From: Variovorax sp. OV700
Lineage (GTDB): Bacteria; Pseudomonadota; Gammaproteobacteria; Burkholderiales; Burkholderiaceae_C
Length of the DNA: 64,000 nucleotides
Assembly: GCF_900099805.1 (NCBI RefSeq)
Contig: NZ_FNDR01000003.1
Span: 186,001 to 250,000, forward strand
Direction of reading: 5' to 3'
Shown: in pieces, positions 54,501-60,711 of the stretch
How positions within the stretch are numbered: position 1 is the stretch's first letter
How the letters are laid out: each line of letters opens with the position of its first letter
Notes under the pieces: generated by a model
Told to the model about the DNA's origin: nothing
Seen by the model: only the letters and a program-made list of their open reading frames with translations
Database searches by the model: none
Program-made: the position numbers and the translations under genes

Positions 54501-55337
54501 CGCCTGAACTCGATTGATGTCACGGGTGATCGGGTCTTGCAAGATCAAGACCCGAATATTAGGAATATGCAATTCGTCGCTCCAGGCGTGGGCGGAGGAG
54601 TAGCAGGAGGTGCCGCTGCGGGCTCAGCTGCCGGTGCAGGAGGGTTGCGGGTGGACCCGAATACTGGGATGCTGATCTCTCCGACGATGCCCTCGTTATC
54701 TAGCATTGAAGGGTTGATCTCTCGCTACCCTGGGATGTCGATGCTCTTCGTTGCGTATCAGACAATCCAGGCGTCCGTGAACGCGGTGGTGGGCGCGGAC
54801 GGGTATGGCGCAGGGCAACAACCTTCGCCAAGCGGTCCGACTACAACGCCGACGCCCGCAGGGGCGGAAGGGAACAGCACTTCTACGCCGGGTACTGCTC
54901 TTCCGGCCCAAGGGACGCCAGGATATGGGGAGTCAAATCCCGCGACTGGTAACACATCTACGTCGACCCTCAACAATGGTCCCCTCCCGGGAAACATTGT
55001 CATGAGTCAAGGGAGCAATCTTCCTATTGCTGGTCCTATCGTCGCACCCAACGGCTTGACAGTGGAGTCCAATCCCAAGCACACGCCAGGAAATCCAGGC
55101 TATTCATCTGTCGCAGGTACGGAGCCAAAAAATTCGCTTGATATCTTCGGCAACTCTATGCCAGGCGGAGATGGTGTACGTTACGGAGTGGACGCTGAAG
55201 GTGCGATTAACCGATTTTTTGATAACGGAAACGGCGTCTATCATTGGTCGGGCAGCACTTCGGATGGCGGTAATCCCTTGCGGCCTGAAAGCATTCCAAT
55301 TAGAGTGCGACGAGCGCTTGGATATAAGGGGAAATGA
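45519..55337 (+). CDS. two-partner secretion exoprotein, FHA/CdiA-like, with C-terminal toxin-like tip
   Basis: The 3272-residue protein starts with an extended signal peptide (MNKNLHRIVFNAKRGLRMVV, cleavage near AQA, residue 61). The TPS secretion domain follows (about 70-330; RNVYSDFNVGTNGAILNNSR, VVIANPAGINVDG). A Gly/Thr/Ser/Pro linker spans about 424-484, then FHA-type filament repeats to about 1580, a non-repetitive insert (about 1585-1760), a conserved hemagglutinin block (about 1946-2086; DPRFANYRNWLSSDYLL, RLGDGYYEQRLIREQVAQLT), and FHA-2 repeats. No VENN motif is seen. After a Pro/Thr linker the last 90 residues form a compact charged domain ending RVRRALGYKGK, probably a toxin. An ATGA overlap joins it to the immunity gene. 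Confidence 0.9.
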   Translation: MNKNLHRIVFNAKRGLRMVVQETAKSTGKGASKATGGGGAASASAVVALVGVLVAFPGQAQIAGAPNVPGNLRPTVLVAPNGTPLINIQTPSAAGVSRNVYSDFNVGTNGAILNNSRSNVQTQLGGIVQGNPYLATGAARIILNEVNGGNPSQLRGYIEVGGQRAEVVIANPAGINVDGAGFINASRTTLTTGTPQFNAYGGLDSFLVRGGTITINGAGFDASRTDYAAILARAVEANAGIWATELKVVTGANQISADHSQITPTAGTGTAPTFALDVAALGGMYAGKITLIGTEAGLGVRNAGSIQAAPGTTALAGAGQLIVTSAGRLENIGTIQATADANLSAASLANSGTISSGSNLRVTTQGNLTNSTNGTGGTLEGQGVQLTSLDGDIDNRGGTIRQTSGVALTLAAPTVSNTSGGVIGLEPAPAPTAGTGGTTTGTTSGGTTGTGTTSSGGTTTTTSGTTTTSAPAPAPPPIEPGTITAAGAIRNDGGKIYAGGPITLQTANLINNGGTLSVASMALSQPSFSNHGGTLNVSGAFTGNLGTFDNSAGTLNAGSLNIATSGDLVNTDGVLTSATEATLSVGGTLENTRGTISAAGSLSANVSGAIVNDAGTLVSNQVLTLHTGTLSNTQGSIQSAQADVQLAVANQLLNGSGGIIGAATDLNVQAGSLVNGGSLRGTNDATVAVGGTLTNDGSITAGRHATVTAGSLQGSSTGVLGAGIQSDGTLAAAGDLMVTTSGALMAHGTNLAAGNATLQGASVDLSASQTNAANIALTATQGNVTTSQASVVTPGTLSVTANSNAAQTLVNDAGQLNAGQLQLSVSNLANTNGGEIVQTGTGATTIAVAGALNNDGGRIASNGQDLTLQGASITNAAGKIEHAGTGTLSIAGGSYSGSSGQITANGALSVAMSGAFNQDGGTTYAQQIDLSAGSLSNQGGSIVQAGTGATTLAVGSLLNNSGGTIASNGNTSIAAGSLVNEGGSIRAAGTSSLGLSVGGLLDNSNQGVIGAGGNTTIAAGSLNNNAGSATAVGDLTATIGGAATNVGGMLAANGNTTLVAGTLDNSGGTAAAVTGNLSVTTTGATVNNGGTLQAGGDTTLVNGGLSNRGGKVFGNSVSVDTRGNTLDNSAQGTLAATSTVNLKSGALQNDTGLVQSGGAMTIDTNGQALTTTNAAGYLNGQGGITSGGTLSLTTGAVDNSAGFIGAAGNFGASTGQFTNANGGIVLGQSTVAIDTNGASYDNSGGQTQSVGDLGINAGSIINNGGLLRSIGTTTLNAGTIVNTNTQGTDQGIEGQNVVIGTGNLVNNAGAIRADVNATLTSNGLIDNSLGLISAGDTLTVRDPGTPKTLSVLNTGGTLVGGNNAVLDAGSVTWDGKLLSLGDMSLAVTQDITFAAGSETVANNNLTLSTTGDITNSGRLAAGNDLTLSAKNIDNTATGDIQGKTTTLNASGTVTNRGVIDGGTTRINAATLNNLGTGRIYGDQISIGVGTLNNDAETVNGVASAGTIAARLRLDLGVTTLNNRNGALIFSDGDIFIGGTLVDGKATGSAGTVNNHAATIEATRNIDIKTNVLNNTNGGVTWTTQTISDGTQHTEYALPGSSTRYDPSQLVFVSVQGPSVDFAHLMGYLWPSFASYAAGPVSGQFSGILVPSASYPKSRYGAYYANPPRNSSDLTGTRQISIDFSEEFTEPGAWYSRTDPIWATFGVTPPATDTPADDAQRAAYLDAHKRLDAATEAFIRDVYDNYARSYYAWVYTESTTTPVLQTSSPARIIAGGKMDIAVGSGTNDMSQILAGGALTVTGGTITNKNVEVSGAQTRTGVQLFQAGLGDGEQISPYNTSVPITVTLAAARQEGNVTVFGSGTPIGTLTPGNTNQGVAGASGVNAGGPTGVAGGTGTPVSAPGAGTGGAAGPIVHPIIEVNLAASSGTKQVVRTTLPGLTVPTASLFRTHPEASSHYLIETDPRFANYRNWLSSDYLLNNLGLDPNNTLKRLGDGYYEQRLIREQVAQLTGYRYLDGYDSDDKQYAALMDAGVTFARQYGLRPGIALTDAQMAQLTSDIVWLVEQTVTLPDGSTQRVLVPQVYVRVKNGDIDGSGALLAGKEVNIKLDGDFVNSGTVGGRKTVSITAENIQNLNGRISGGAVDLKARTDLNNIGGTIDAASQLTIDAGRDINVRTTTTTSTSGLALDLTPGAVSLRGATIVDRVAGLYVSDPNGVLVASAGRDVNLIGALVVNSGKDGTTEIGAGRDINLGTVTTARQDTTVRDAGNYRSEASTREVGTRIETSGDISLHAQRDVNVRAGTINSSEGALEVAATRNITIDAGQSTSVLNAGRRTEDSGFWGSDSSMERGTFGSTSVIGSSLGGRTVVLDAGNDIRIRGSNVVSDQGTELWAGNNITIEAATQTRDSQYVREESNSGMFDSNSGWTWGHEDTRTTRNREESTAVGSTVGAITGNVIITAGNRYSQVGSDVIAPGGDVDILARDVQIVEARETSRSESTQSFSQSGITLGIKAPLIDMLRNLEDTTQAMHDTKDDRMQALGAASMALSGYSAYQDISQAAVTGSGSATGAVSMGGTLTLGSSSSESTRTQSSDTSAGSRVQAGGNVTITATGGGRDSNILVRGSEISAGKNVNLAADNNITLEAAANSREQSSTSHSSNASIGVGFTFGESNGLTIEVAAGSQSGRDNGTDGAWTNTTIHAGQQVNITSGGDTIVRGATVSGSRINADVGGNLQIETLQDTSTYHSQNSGGGFNATICAWYCYGDSSVSVYANNMRGDGNFASATQQSGFLAGDGGFGVNVAGNTNLVGGVISSTDAAVNAGRNRFATGSLTMTDLVNHDTFQGSGYSVNFSTSTSGTSSGNVGIGSNDVNRLSLTQSGISGFAGNTAVRTGVDSTNGLRMTDRDRAMREIGAQVSITSTASGQLIQLGPLVVLAALDALDGFFTPAPTSPGSQPLTPAQQARNEIEQFRSDPSLTEQQRADLQILENFLNGMEEFVRLNSIDVTGDRVLQDQDPNIRNMQFVAPGVGGGVAGGAAAGSAAGAGGLRVDPNTGMLISPTMPSLSSIEGLISRYPGMSMLFVAYQTIQASVNAVVGADGYGAGQQPSPSGPTTTPTPAGAEGNSTSTPGTALPAQGTPGYGESNPATGNTSTSTLNNGPLPGNIVMSQGSNLPIAGPIVAPNGLTVESNPKHTPGNPGYSSVAGTEPKNSLDIFGNSMPGGDGVRYGVDAEGAINRFFDNGNGVYHWSGSTSDGGNPLRPESIPIRVRRALGYKGK
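46970..50260 (+). repeat. FHA-type filament repeat region of the exoprotein
   Basis: Within the exoprotein gene, repeats of about 20 residues recur dozens of times, rich in LNNxGG and GxxTxxAGSLxN patterns (for example ASNGNTSIAAGSLVNEGGS). They encode the beta-helical shaft that projects the C-terminal tip from the cell. Repeats are degenerate at DNA level, so this is not a tandem array or CRISPR. Confidence 0.8.
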
Positions 55338-55840
55338 TGATCTTTGGTAATCCGGATTTGTTTGGAATTTGTGTCGAGCCTATAGAGACTTGGTCCACGG
55401 AAGAGATAAGAAATGGAGTCATGTGCTTTGTTTTGCAGAATCGAATAATCGGCGGAAATTTTTTTCGATCAACGCTCGGGCCGGAATTGATCAGAATGAA
55501 ATCCATCATTCCTTCTTTGCGTGAAGGAAAAAGGGAGATTTCCTCGGAATGGAGTGCCGCGGATGCCTTCGCACATCTGAAAAATCTGAGCTTTCCGGAG
55601 ACCGAGGAAGGCGAATATCGATCGCACGTCATTTCGACTTGGTCTTTGATGGATGCGGGGATTGATGTGTTTCATGAAGTCTTGAGCGATAAAGACGAAA
55701 GGATTTTGTATTCTGAAGGAGAAGGGAAGCCGATTGGAGAGTTGATCCTTCCTTTGAATACTGTTCTTGATGTTTTTCAGTCCGCTGTTGCGGAAATGGA
55801 GGCCACATTGAAGGACTCTGAGGGTAGGGAGGGCACGTAA
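55334..55840 (+). CDS. putative immunity protein, Imm42-like
   Basis: This 168-residue acidic protein starts in an ATGA overlap with the exoprotein stop (55335-55337), the classic toxin-immunity junction. Its opening, MMIFGNPDLFGICVEPIETW, and the later LNTVLDVFQSAVAEME look like the Imm42 group of polymorphic-toxin immunity proteins as I remember it; this is unchecked. The base composition is clearly more AT-rich than the surrounding genome, as is usual for toxin-immunity modules. It probably neutralises the C-terminal domain of the exoprotein in the cytosol. Confidence 0.65.
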   Translation: MMIFGNPDLFGICVEPIETWSTEEIRNGVMCFVLQNRIIGGNFFRSTLGPELIRMKSIIPSLREGKREISSEWSAADAFAHLKNLSFPETEEGEYRSHVISTWSLMDAGIDVFHEVLSDKDERILYSEGEGKPIGELILPLNTVLDVFQSAVAEMEATLKDSEGREGT

Positions 55841-55841
55841 T

Positions 55842-56080
55842 GTACTTTGCTCCTCGGCGAGCGCTTCACGGTTAGATATGGAGAATGCCAATCCCGGTCA
55901 ACGCGCGGGACAAGTTCACCTTCAGGGAGGATAGGGTTGAAAATTCAAACCCCTGAAAATTTGACACCGGCTCCTCGAGTTATCAATAACAGAATGTTGG
56001 ATGATCCTCAAATTTAAAGGGCCATCAACACGGGATTGAAGTATCTTAGTGAGAATTCAATTAGGTTTGACTGGCCATGA
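55842..56080 (+). pseudogene. orphan toxin tip remnant, decayed
   Basis: Protein-like stretches lie in three frames. GERFTVRYG (about 55856-55882) passes to NPGQRAGQVHLQ (about 55890-55925) and, after a further shift, to a tail ending PAPRVINNRMLDDPQI-stop-RAINTGLKYLSE (about 55967-56053). The stop TAA at 56015 would be CAA (Gln) after one base change. The tail ends TGA at 56078-56080, overlapping the next ATG as ATGA. The pattern matches displaced CdiA C-terminal modules: a toxin tip lacking a start, followed by its immunity gene. Fold and activity are unknown. Confidence 0.6.
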
Positions 56081-56697
56081 AAATACTAATGTCGCCAGCC
56101 ATGAGAGATGTTTTTTTTGCTCTCGGCTATGATGAAAATTCGCCTCCTAAATTTGAGGGTGTGGAGGACTTTTTTAAGGACTTTACCTCTATTTTTTGCT
56201 TGAATTCCCTATTCCTTCTGAGCAAAAAAATAGCCAATGAAATGAATGTAAAGCGGCATCAAGAGCTCAGTGGTTTTTCGGGGCTGAATGTTGCTTTGGT
56301 GGATATTGAGTTAAGAGAAAATAAGTTGTATCCTTTTCTCTCGGAAAAATACATGCATCCAAAAAGCCTTCGAGATGCTGTTGTTGTTGCCTTTTTGGGG
56401 TTGAGTGAAATATATAAGAGATTGACGAAAGAAGACGGTGAGCGTGATTGGATTATCTGGTCCAGTATGCAGCCGCAAATTGGTGACTACGAGGCGGAAT
56501 TGAACGATTTGAAATTCATAAACCTCGCTGAAGTATTGCAGGAGAAGAAACCGTGGTGGTATGACGTCGATTTTTCTTTTGCAAAATATAGGCCCGAAGT
56601 CGACGATTTTTTAAGAGGCTTGATTCTTGATGACGGCTGGGGCGAAACGCTTTCGCCTTTTCATTTTTTATTTGTTCCAGACCATTTCAAATTTTAA
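56077..56697 (+). CDS. orphan immunity-like protein
   Basis: This 206-residue AT-rich ORF is intact although the toxin remnant before it is broken. Its ATG overlaps the remnant's stop (ATGA), the normal toxin-immunity linkage. The protein is rich in aromatic and acidic residues (DVFFALGYDENSPPKFEGVE, KKPWWYDVDFSFAKYRPEVD) and has no signal peptide. I do not recognise a family. The likely role is protection against a sibling toxin lost or carried by relatives. Confidence 0.55.
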   Translation: MKILMSPAMRDVFFALGYDENSPPKFEGVEDFFKDFTSIFCLNSLFLLSKKIANEMNVKRHQELSGFSGLNVALVDIELRENKLYPFLSEKYMHPKSLRDAVVVAFLGLSEIYKRLTKEDGERDWIIWSSMQPQIGDYEAELNDLKFINLAEVLQEKKPWWYDVDFSFAKYRPEVDDFLRGLILDDGWGETLSPFHFLFVPDHFKF

Positions 56698-56762
56698 ATA
56701 GTGCCTCTAAATTAGCAACTTGCGGCGCCTATGTCGATGGAGAAATTCCGGGAACTTTATGA
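56698..56762 (+). pseudogene. possible second toxin-tail scrap
   Basis: After the immunity-like gene, a frame reads SASKLATCGAYVDGEIPGTL and then stops at TGA 56760-56762, overlapping the next ATG at 56759 as ATGA. The length is only about 20 codons, so this may be coincidence, but it repeats the same junction as the previous pair. Confidence 0.35.
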
Positions 56763-57091
56763 AAGATATCGACGAACTTTCCATTGAATTTCCTCCCGAT
56801 TTCGACGCTCGTGCCGAGTATGAGGCTGAGGCTGAGGCTGAGGCCAGAGGGGTTTTGGATGATGTGATGGTTAGTGTGGGTGGGCGATCGTTTTCCTTTT
56901 GTTTCTACACTCCAGAACGAATAAAACTAGAGGCAGATCTTAGTCTGAGTGCGACAGGCTCATGCTTACCTCTCGTCAATTCTGTGGTGGTAAAAAAAAT
57001 AGATCGGCTGTCGATTGGCCAAGCAGTGAAGTACATGCACATAGGAAATTACCTAAGATTTACGTATTCAGATCCGACGACTGCTGGATGA
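56759..57091 (+). CDS. hypothetical acidic protein, possible orphan immunity
   Basis: This 110-residue ORF begins with ATG 56759 and contains an acidic repeat (EYEAEAEAEARG) and a beta-rich C-terminal half (LRFTYSDP). It has no signal peptide or recognised domain. It is AT-rich like its neighbours and follows a short toxin-like tail in ATGA overlap. From context it is a candidate immunity gene, but it could also be a broken fragment. Confidence 0.45.
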   Translation: MKDIDELSIEFPPDFDARAEYEAEAEAEARGVLDDVMVSVGGRSFSFCFYTPERIKLEADLSLSATGSCLPLVNSVVVKKIDRLSIGQAVKYMHIGNYLRFTYSDPTTAG

Positions 57092-57271
57092 ATACCCAGC
57101 CGCGGGGGCGGGATTGAAATATCCAGAGTGAGGGTGCAGTTTGTTCGCTCCTCCTGTTGCGATTGCAGCTAGGTTGTTCGTAATGGCGATCCCACTGCTG
57201 GCAACTGCCAGCTTCCCGATCCATCGTTTAACGTGATCGCGCCCTGAGTGGCGAACCCAACTTAAGGATGG
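57092..57271 (+). other. AT-shifted spacer with possible toxin-tail remnant
   Basis: No intact gene is seen. One frame reads APPVAIAARLFVMAIPLLAT, then FPIHRLT and a TGA. A second short frame, PEWRTQLKDG, ends in a TGA at 57273-57275 that overlaps the next gene start. It may be a further displaced toxin end, but the signal is weak. Confidence 0.3.
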
Positions 57272-57628
57272 ATGATGGACGAATGGATGAAACTAACGGA
57301 TAACGGCGGTGCGTATATTCGACGCGGCAGTGTGCTTCGCATTCCGAAAAGCCCAAAAGGTACTTTTGACTGGTATCCTGATGCTTATACCGATTTTTTA
57401 ATCTTCGATCCGGCAAAAGATGGGGTATATGGTTTGATGGTGAGTTCTGGCCATAAATCTGGAATGACCTATTTGATATTTCCTTCGGAATCAAAGGGCA
57501 ACAATGCAATTGGATTGCAACGCGCTTGGTTGATAGATAACTGGAGGAAATGGGTGTACCCAGATGGAACGCCTGACGAGGTTTGGATCCGAGGGCCAAA
57601 ATCCATTGACTCCTTGGATGCTGATTAA
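57272..57628 (+). CDS. putative immunity protein, Imm45-like
   Basis: This 118-residue cytosolic protein (two adjacent ATGs, 57272 and 57275, with AAGGAT before) reads GAYIRRGSVLRIPKSPKGTF, then LIFDPAKDGVYGLMVSSGHK and WLIDNWRKWVYPDGTPDEVW. It resembles the Imm45 immunity family as I recall it; I cannot search to confirm. It lies in the orphan array between the exoprotein and transporter genes and has no intact toxin partner upstream in this window. Confidence 0.6.
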   Translation: MMDEWMKLTDNGGAYIRRGSVLRIPKSPKGTFDWYPDAYTDFLIFDPAKDGVYGLMVSSGHKSGMTYLIFPSESKGNNAIGLQRAWLIDNWRKWVYPDGTPDEVWIRGPKSIDSLDAD

Positions 57629-57659
57629 TTCTCTGTGTGATTTTCTTGGAATTTTTGGG

Positions 57660-58091
57660 ATGAAAATTCGATCAACTTGTGTGCTCATGTTGGTGTGCGT
57701 CGTACTTGCCGCCTGCCGAACCGCGCCCTTGTACGAGCCCACCCGCCGCGCCTTGGTGGCGGAAGAAGAAGACGAAGAGCGCACCACCGTCGGCAAGCCT
57801 GTGCCGGGCACTGCGATCGCGCAGCTTCGCATCGGCATGAGCTACGCGGACGCCCTCAAGGTCATGGGCAAGCCCAATGCCGAAACGGTGACCAACACCG
57901 GCAAGGCCTGGATTCCCACGTACAACGGAACGGACCGATGGCGCCATTACCTCGCCTACAAGGGACAGGGCGTTCTCGTCTTCGCCGGCGCGGCAGGCGG
58001 AGAGATCGCCGAAATCTCCCGCACCAAGTCCTACACCCCCGATGTGCTGATCCAGGTCGTGCACAACCCCAAGGACAGTGGCCGGTTCTGA
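57660..58091 (+). CDS. lipoprotein with BamE/SmpA-like domain, upstream of tpsB
   Basis: This 143-residue protein has a lipoprotein signal (STCVLMLVCVVLAACRT, Cys19 as lipid site). It shows the pattern IAQLRIGMSYADALKVMGKP found in BamE/OmlA-type small outer-membrane lipoproteins. GC content returns to the genome norm here, unlike the orphan array before it. It lies 22 bases before a second lipoprotein and then tpsB, so all three are probably one operon. A role in transporter assembly or surface display is inferred only from that link. Confidence 0.65.
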   Translation: MKIRSTCVLMLVCVVLAACRTAPLYEPTRRALVAEEEDEERTTVGKPVPGTAIAQLRIGMSYADALKVMGKPNAETVTNTGKAWIPTYNGTDRWRHYLAYKGQGVLVFAGAAGGEIAEISRTKSYTPDVLIQVVHNPKDSGRF

Positions 58092-58113
58092 GGCCACGAA
58101 GTTCGATAGAAAA

Positions 58114-58716
58114 ATGAGAATGAAGCTGTCACACCCCTTCCCGCATGCTGCTGCCGCCATCGCGATAGTCGCCTGCTTGTTCCTGTCCGGCTGCGCCACC
58201 AAGCTCGCCCAGCCCATCACCGGCTACACCTGCTGCAACCTGCGCCCCGACTACGGCTGGGTCTCCAGCACCAACATGCTCGGCGGCCCCATCATGCCGG
58301 CCGGCGAACCCGTGGTGCTCGACACCATGAAGCGCGACACCTACTTCTTCGGCACCATCGGCGGCGACTACGTCTCCCTGCGCGACGATGCCGCCCGCAG
58401 CAAGGACGACGCCTTGCGCTGGGCACGCCAGATCGTGGTGCCCACCGATCCCCGGGTGGCGCTCGCCGGCTGGAGCCCCGAAGTGCAGAAGGCCGTCTAC
58501 GCCGCCAAGGTCGTGCCCGGCATGACCCGGCCCCAGGTGCTGATGGCGCTCAGCTACCCCTCGCGCAACGACACCAAGGACCTGAACGCCAGCAGCTGGC
58601 GTTACTGGACGACGCAGGAAGACGAGCCGGTGGACATCCTCTTTGGCGCCGATGGCGCCGTGAGCGGCTTCTCGGGCAAACCGTCCGCCGTCCGCACGGT
58701 CGAATTCAGGCGCTGA
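58114..58716 (+). CDS. second lipoprotein, BamE-like pattern, upstream of tpsB
   Basis: This 200-residue protein carries a lipobox (AAIAIVACLFLSGCATK, lipid Cys near residue 26) and a later GMTRPQVLMALSYPSRNDTK pattern like that of BamE-type domains. Starts at 58114 or 58120 are possible. It ends two bases before tpsB, so it is translationally linked to the outer-membrane transporter. It is not part of known two-partner secretion systems as usually described. It may help fold or anchor the TpsB barrel or its substrate. Confidence 0.62.
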   Translation: MRMKLSHPFPHAAAAIAIVACLFLSGCATKLAQPITGYTCCNLRPDYGWVSSTNMLGGPIMPAGEPVVLDTMKRDTYFFGTIGGDYVSLRDDAARSKDDALRWARQIVVPTDPRVALAGWSPEVQKAVYAAKVVPGMTRPQVLMALSYPSRNDTKDLNASSWRYWTTQEDEPVDILFGADGAVSGFSGKPSAVRTVEFRR

Positions 58717-58718
58717 CC

Positions 58719-60509
58719 ATGAGCCGCCGCTTCACCGGCGTGCCTCGGCGCACGCGCATGGCCGTGGCCGTCGGCCTGGCTCTGGCCACTTCTTCGTTGT
58801 TGGCGATTGCCCAGCAGTCCCCGACCACCCCTCAACCCTTCGTCGAACAGCAGCGCCAGCAGGAACGCGAACGCGCCCTGCGCGAGCAGAACGAGCGCAC
58901 GGTCGACCAGCGCCTGCAGGCGGCACCGCCCGCACCCACCCAGCGCATCCCGGCCTCTGAAGCCCCGTGCTTTCGGATCGACCGCGTGCTCCTGGTCGGC
59001 GAGCAGGCCGAGGCCTTCCAGTGGGCTGTCGCCGATCTGTCCGGTCCCGAGAGCAACGATGCACCGCTCGGCCGGTGCCTCGGCACGGCCGGCGTCAACA
59101 TGGTCCTGGCCCGCGCCCAGCAGGCCGTCATCGCGCGCGGCTTCGTCACCACCCGCGTGCTGGCCGCGCCGCAGGACCTGTCCCTCGGCACCCTGACCCT
59201 GTCGCTGGTGCCGGGGCGCATCGCGGCGATCCGCACCACGCCCGATTCCTCGGCCACGCTGCTGGGCAGCGGCGCCTTGCTGGGCTCCGCCATTCCCGCC
59301 CGGCCCGGCGACCTCTTGAACCTGCGCGACATCGAGCAGGGCCTGGAGAACCTCAAGCGCGCCCCCACGGCCGAGGCCGACATCCAGATCGAACCCTCGA
59401 CCGCCCCGAATGCCCGGCCCGGCGACAGCGACCTGGTGGTCAAGTACGTCCAATCCAAGAAGTGGCGCGTCACCCTGAGCCTGGACGACAGCGGCACCGA
59501 GGCCACCGGCCGCTACCAGGCCGGCGCCACCGTCTCCATCGACAACCCCCTGGGCCTGAACGACCTGTTCTATGTCAGCGCCAACCACAGCATCAACAAC
59601 CATTTCCTCTCGGAGCCGAGCTACGGCACCGAGGGCCAGACGGTGCACTACTCGCTGCCGTACGGCTACTGGATGCTGGGCTTGACGGCTTCCAACGGCC
59701 AGCACCAGCAGAGCGTGGCGAGTTTCAACGGCCCCATCAACTACGCCGGCAAGTCCAACAACGCCGAAGTGAAGCTCTCGCGCCTGGTGTACCGCGACCA
59801 GAGCCGCAAGACGACACTGGCTTTCAAAGGGTTTCGCAGGGAGTCGCGCAGCATCATCGAAGACACGGAAGTGCCGGTGCAGCACCAAGTGATCGGCGGC
59901 TGGGAGTTCGGCCTGAACCACAAGGAGTTCATCGGCCAGGCAACCCTGGAGGGCACGCTGGCGTACAAGCATGGCACGGGCGGCTTTGGCGCCAGAGTCT
60001 CGCCGCAAGAGATTGCCTACCGCAACAACCCCAGCGAGCCGCTGGAAGGCACCTCGCGCATGCGGCTGTACACGGCCGAGCTGAGCCTGAATGCGCCGTT
60101 CAAGCTGGGCGATGAGAAGCTGCGCTATTCGGGCCTGATGCGCGCGCAGTGGAACCGCACGCCGCTGACGCCGCAGGACCGCTTCGCCATCGGCGGGCGC
60201 TACACGGTGCGCGGCTTCGATGGCGAGACCAGCCTGATGGGCGAGCGCGGCTGGCTGATCCGCAATGACCTCGGCTGGGCCATGGGGCAAAGCGGTGCCG
60301 AGCTGTATGTGGGGGCCGATTACGGGCAGGTCGGCGGACAGAGCACCGTCGGCTTGCTCGGGCAGCATCTGGCCGGTGCCGTCATCGGGGTACGCGGGCA
60401 GTGGAGCAAGCTGAGCTATGACTTCTTCATGGGGGCGCCGATCAGCAAGCCGGAGGGATATCGAACGGCCAAGACCACCTTCGGGTTCAATCTCAACGCG
60501 AGTTTCTGA
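58719..60509 (+). CDS. TpsB outer-membrane transporter, ShlB/FhaC family
   Basis: This 596-residue protein has an N-terminal signal (MAVAVGLALATSSLLAIAQQ), a Gln/Glu/Arg-rich helix (about residues 45-70), two POTRA domains (CFRIDRVLLVGEQAEAF on; NMVLARAQQAVIARGFVTTR), and a 16-strand barrel. The barrel carries the TpsB loop-6 motif FAIGGRYTVRGFDGETSL and ends with FGFNLNASF, with a C-terminal aromatic residue. It should recognise the TPS domain of the giant exoprotein and secrete it to the surface. In most loci tpsB is next to tpsA; here immunity genes and two lipoprotein genes lie between. Confidence 0.92.
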   Translation: MSRRFTGVPRRTRMAVAVGLALATSSLLAIAQQSPTTPQPFVEQQRQQERERALREQNERTVDQRLQAAPPAPTQRIPASEAPCFRIDRVLLVGEQAEAFQWAVADLSGPESNDAPLGRCLGTAGVNMVLARAQQAVIARGFVTTRVLAAPQDLSLGTLTLSLVPGRIAAIRTTPDSSATLLGSGALLGSAIPARPGDLLNLRDIEQGLENLKRAPTAEADIQIEPSTAPNARPGDSDLVVKYVQSKKWRVTLSLDDSGTEATGRYQAGATVSIDNPLGLNDLFYVSANHSINNHFLSEPSYGTEGQTVHYSLPYGYWMLGLTASNGQHQQSVASFNGPINYAGKSNNAEVKLSRLVYRDQSRKTTLAFKGFRRESRSIIEDTEVPVQHQVIGGWEFGLNHKEFIGQATLEGTLAYKHGTGGFGARVSPQEIAYRNNPSEPLEGTSRMRLYTAELSLNAPFKLGDEKLRYSGLMRAQWNRTPLTPQDRFAIGGRYTVRGFDGETSLMGERGWLIRNDLGWAMGQSGAELYVGADYGQVGGQSTVGLLGQHLAGAVIGVRGQWSKLSYDFFMGAPISKPEGYRTAKTTFGFNLNASF

Positions 60510-60711
60510 TCAGCTTCCGAAGCTTGCCGCCGACACGGTTTCGGGCAGCACAGGCCATGGCCCGGGACTTGCTCTCACTCTTCAGGGTTTCTCCCTAGGT
60601 CGCATACCCGCGCCGACATACGCAATATGGTTCACGCGGTATGTGGGCCGGGGCGCAACCGGCTAACGTCCGGGCATGGCCGGGAAAACGGCCGTCCACG
60701 AGCCAAAAAGC
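60510..60711. other. intergenic region upstream of xdhA
   Basis: No TGTATACA site is present here, unlike four other purine promoters. An imperfect inverted repeat, CATACCCGC with GCGGTATG (about 60602-60644), lies about 70 bases before the xdhA start and could be a different operator. Confidence 0.4.

Noticed and set aside
60602..60644. A fifth GntR-type operator before xdhA
   Set aside because: Only an imperfect CATACCCGC/GCGGTATG repeat is present; the TGTATACA core is absent, so it was not counted in the regulon.
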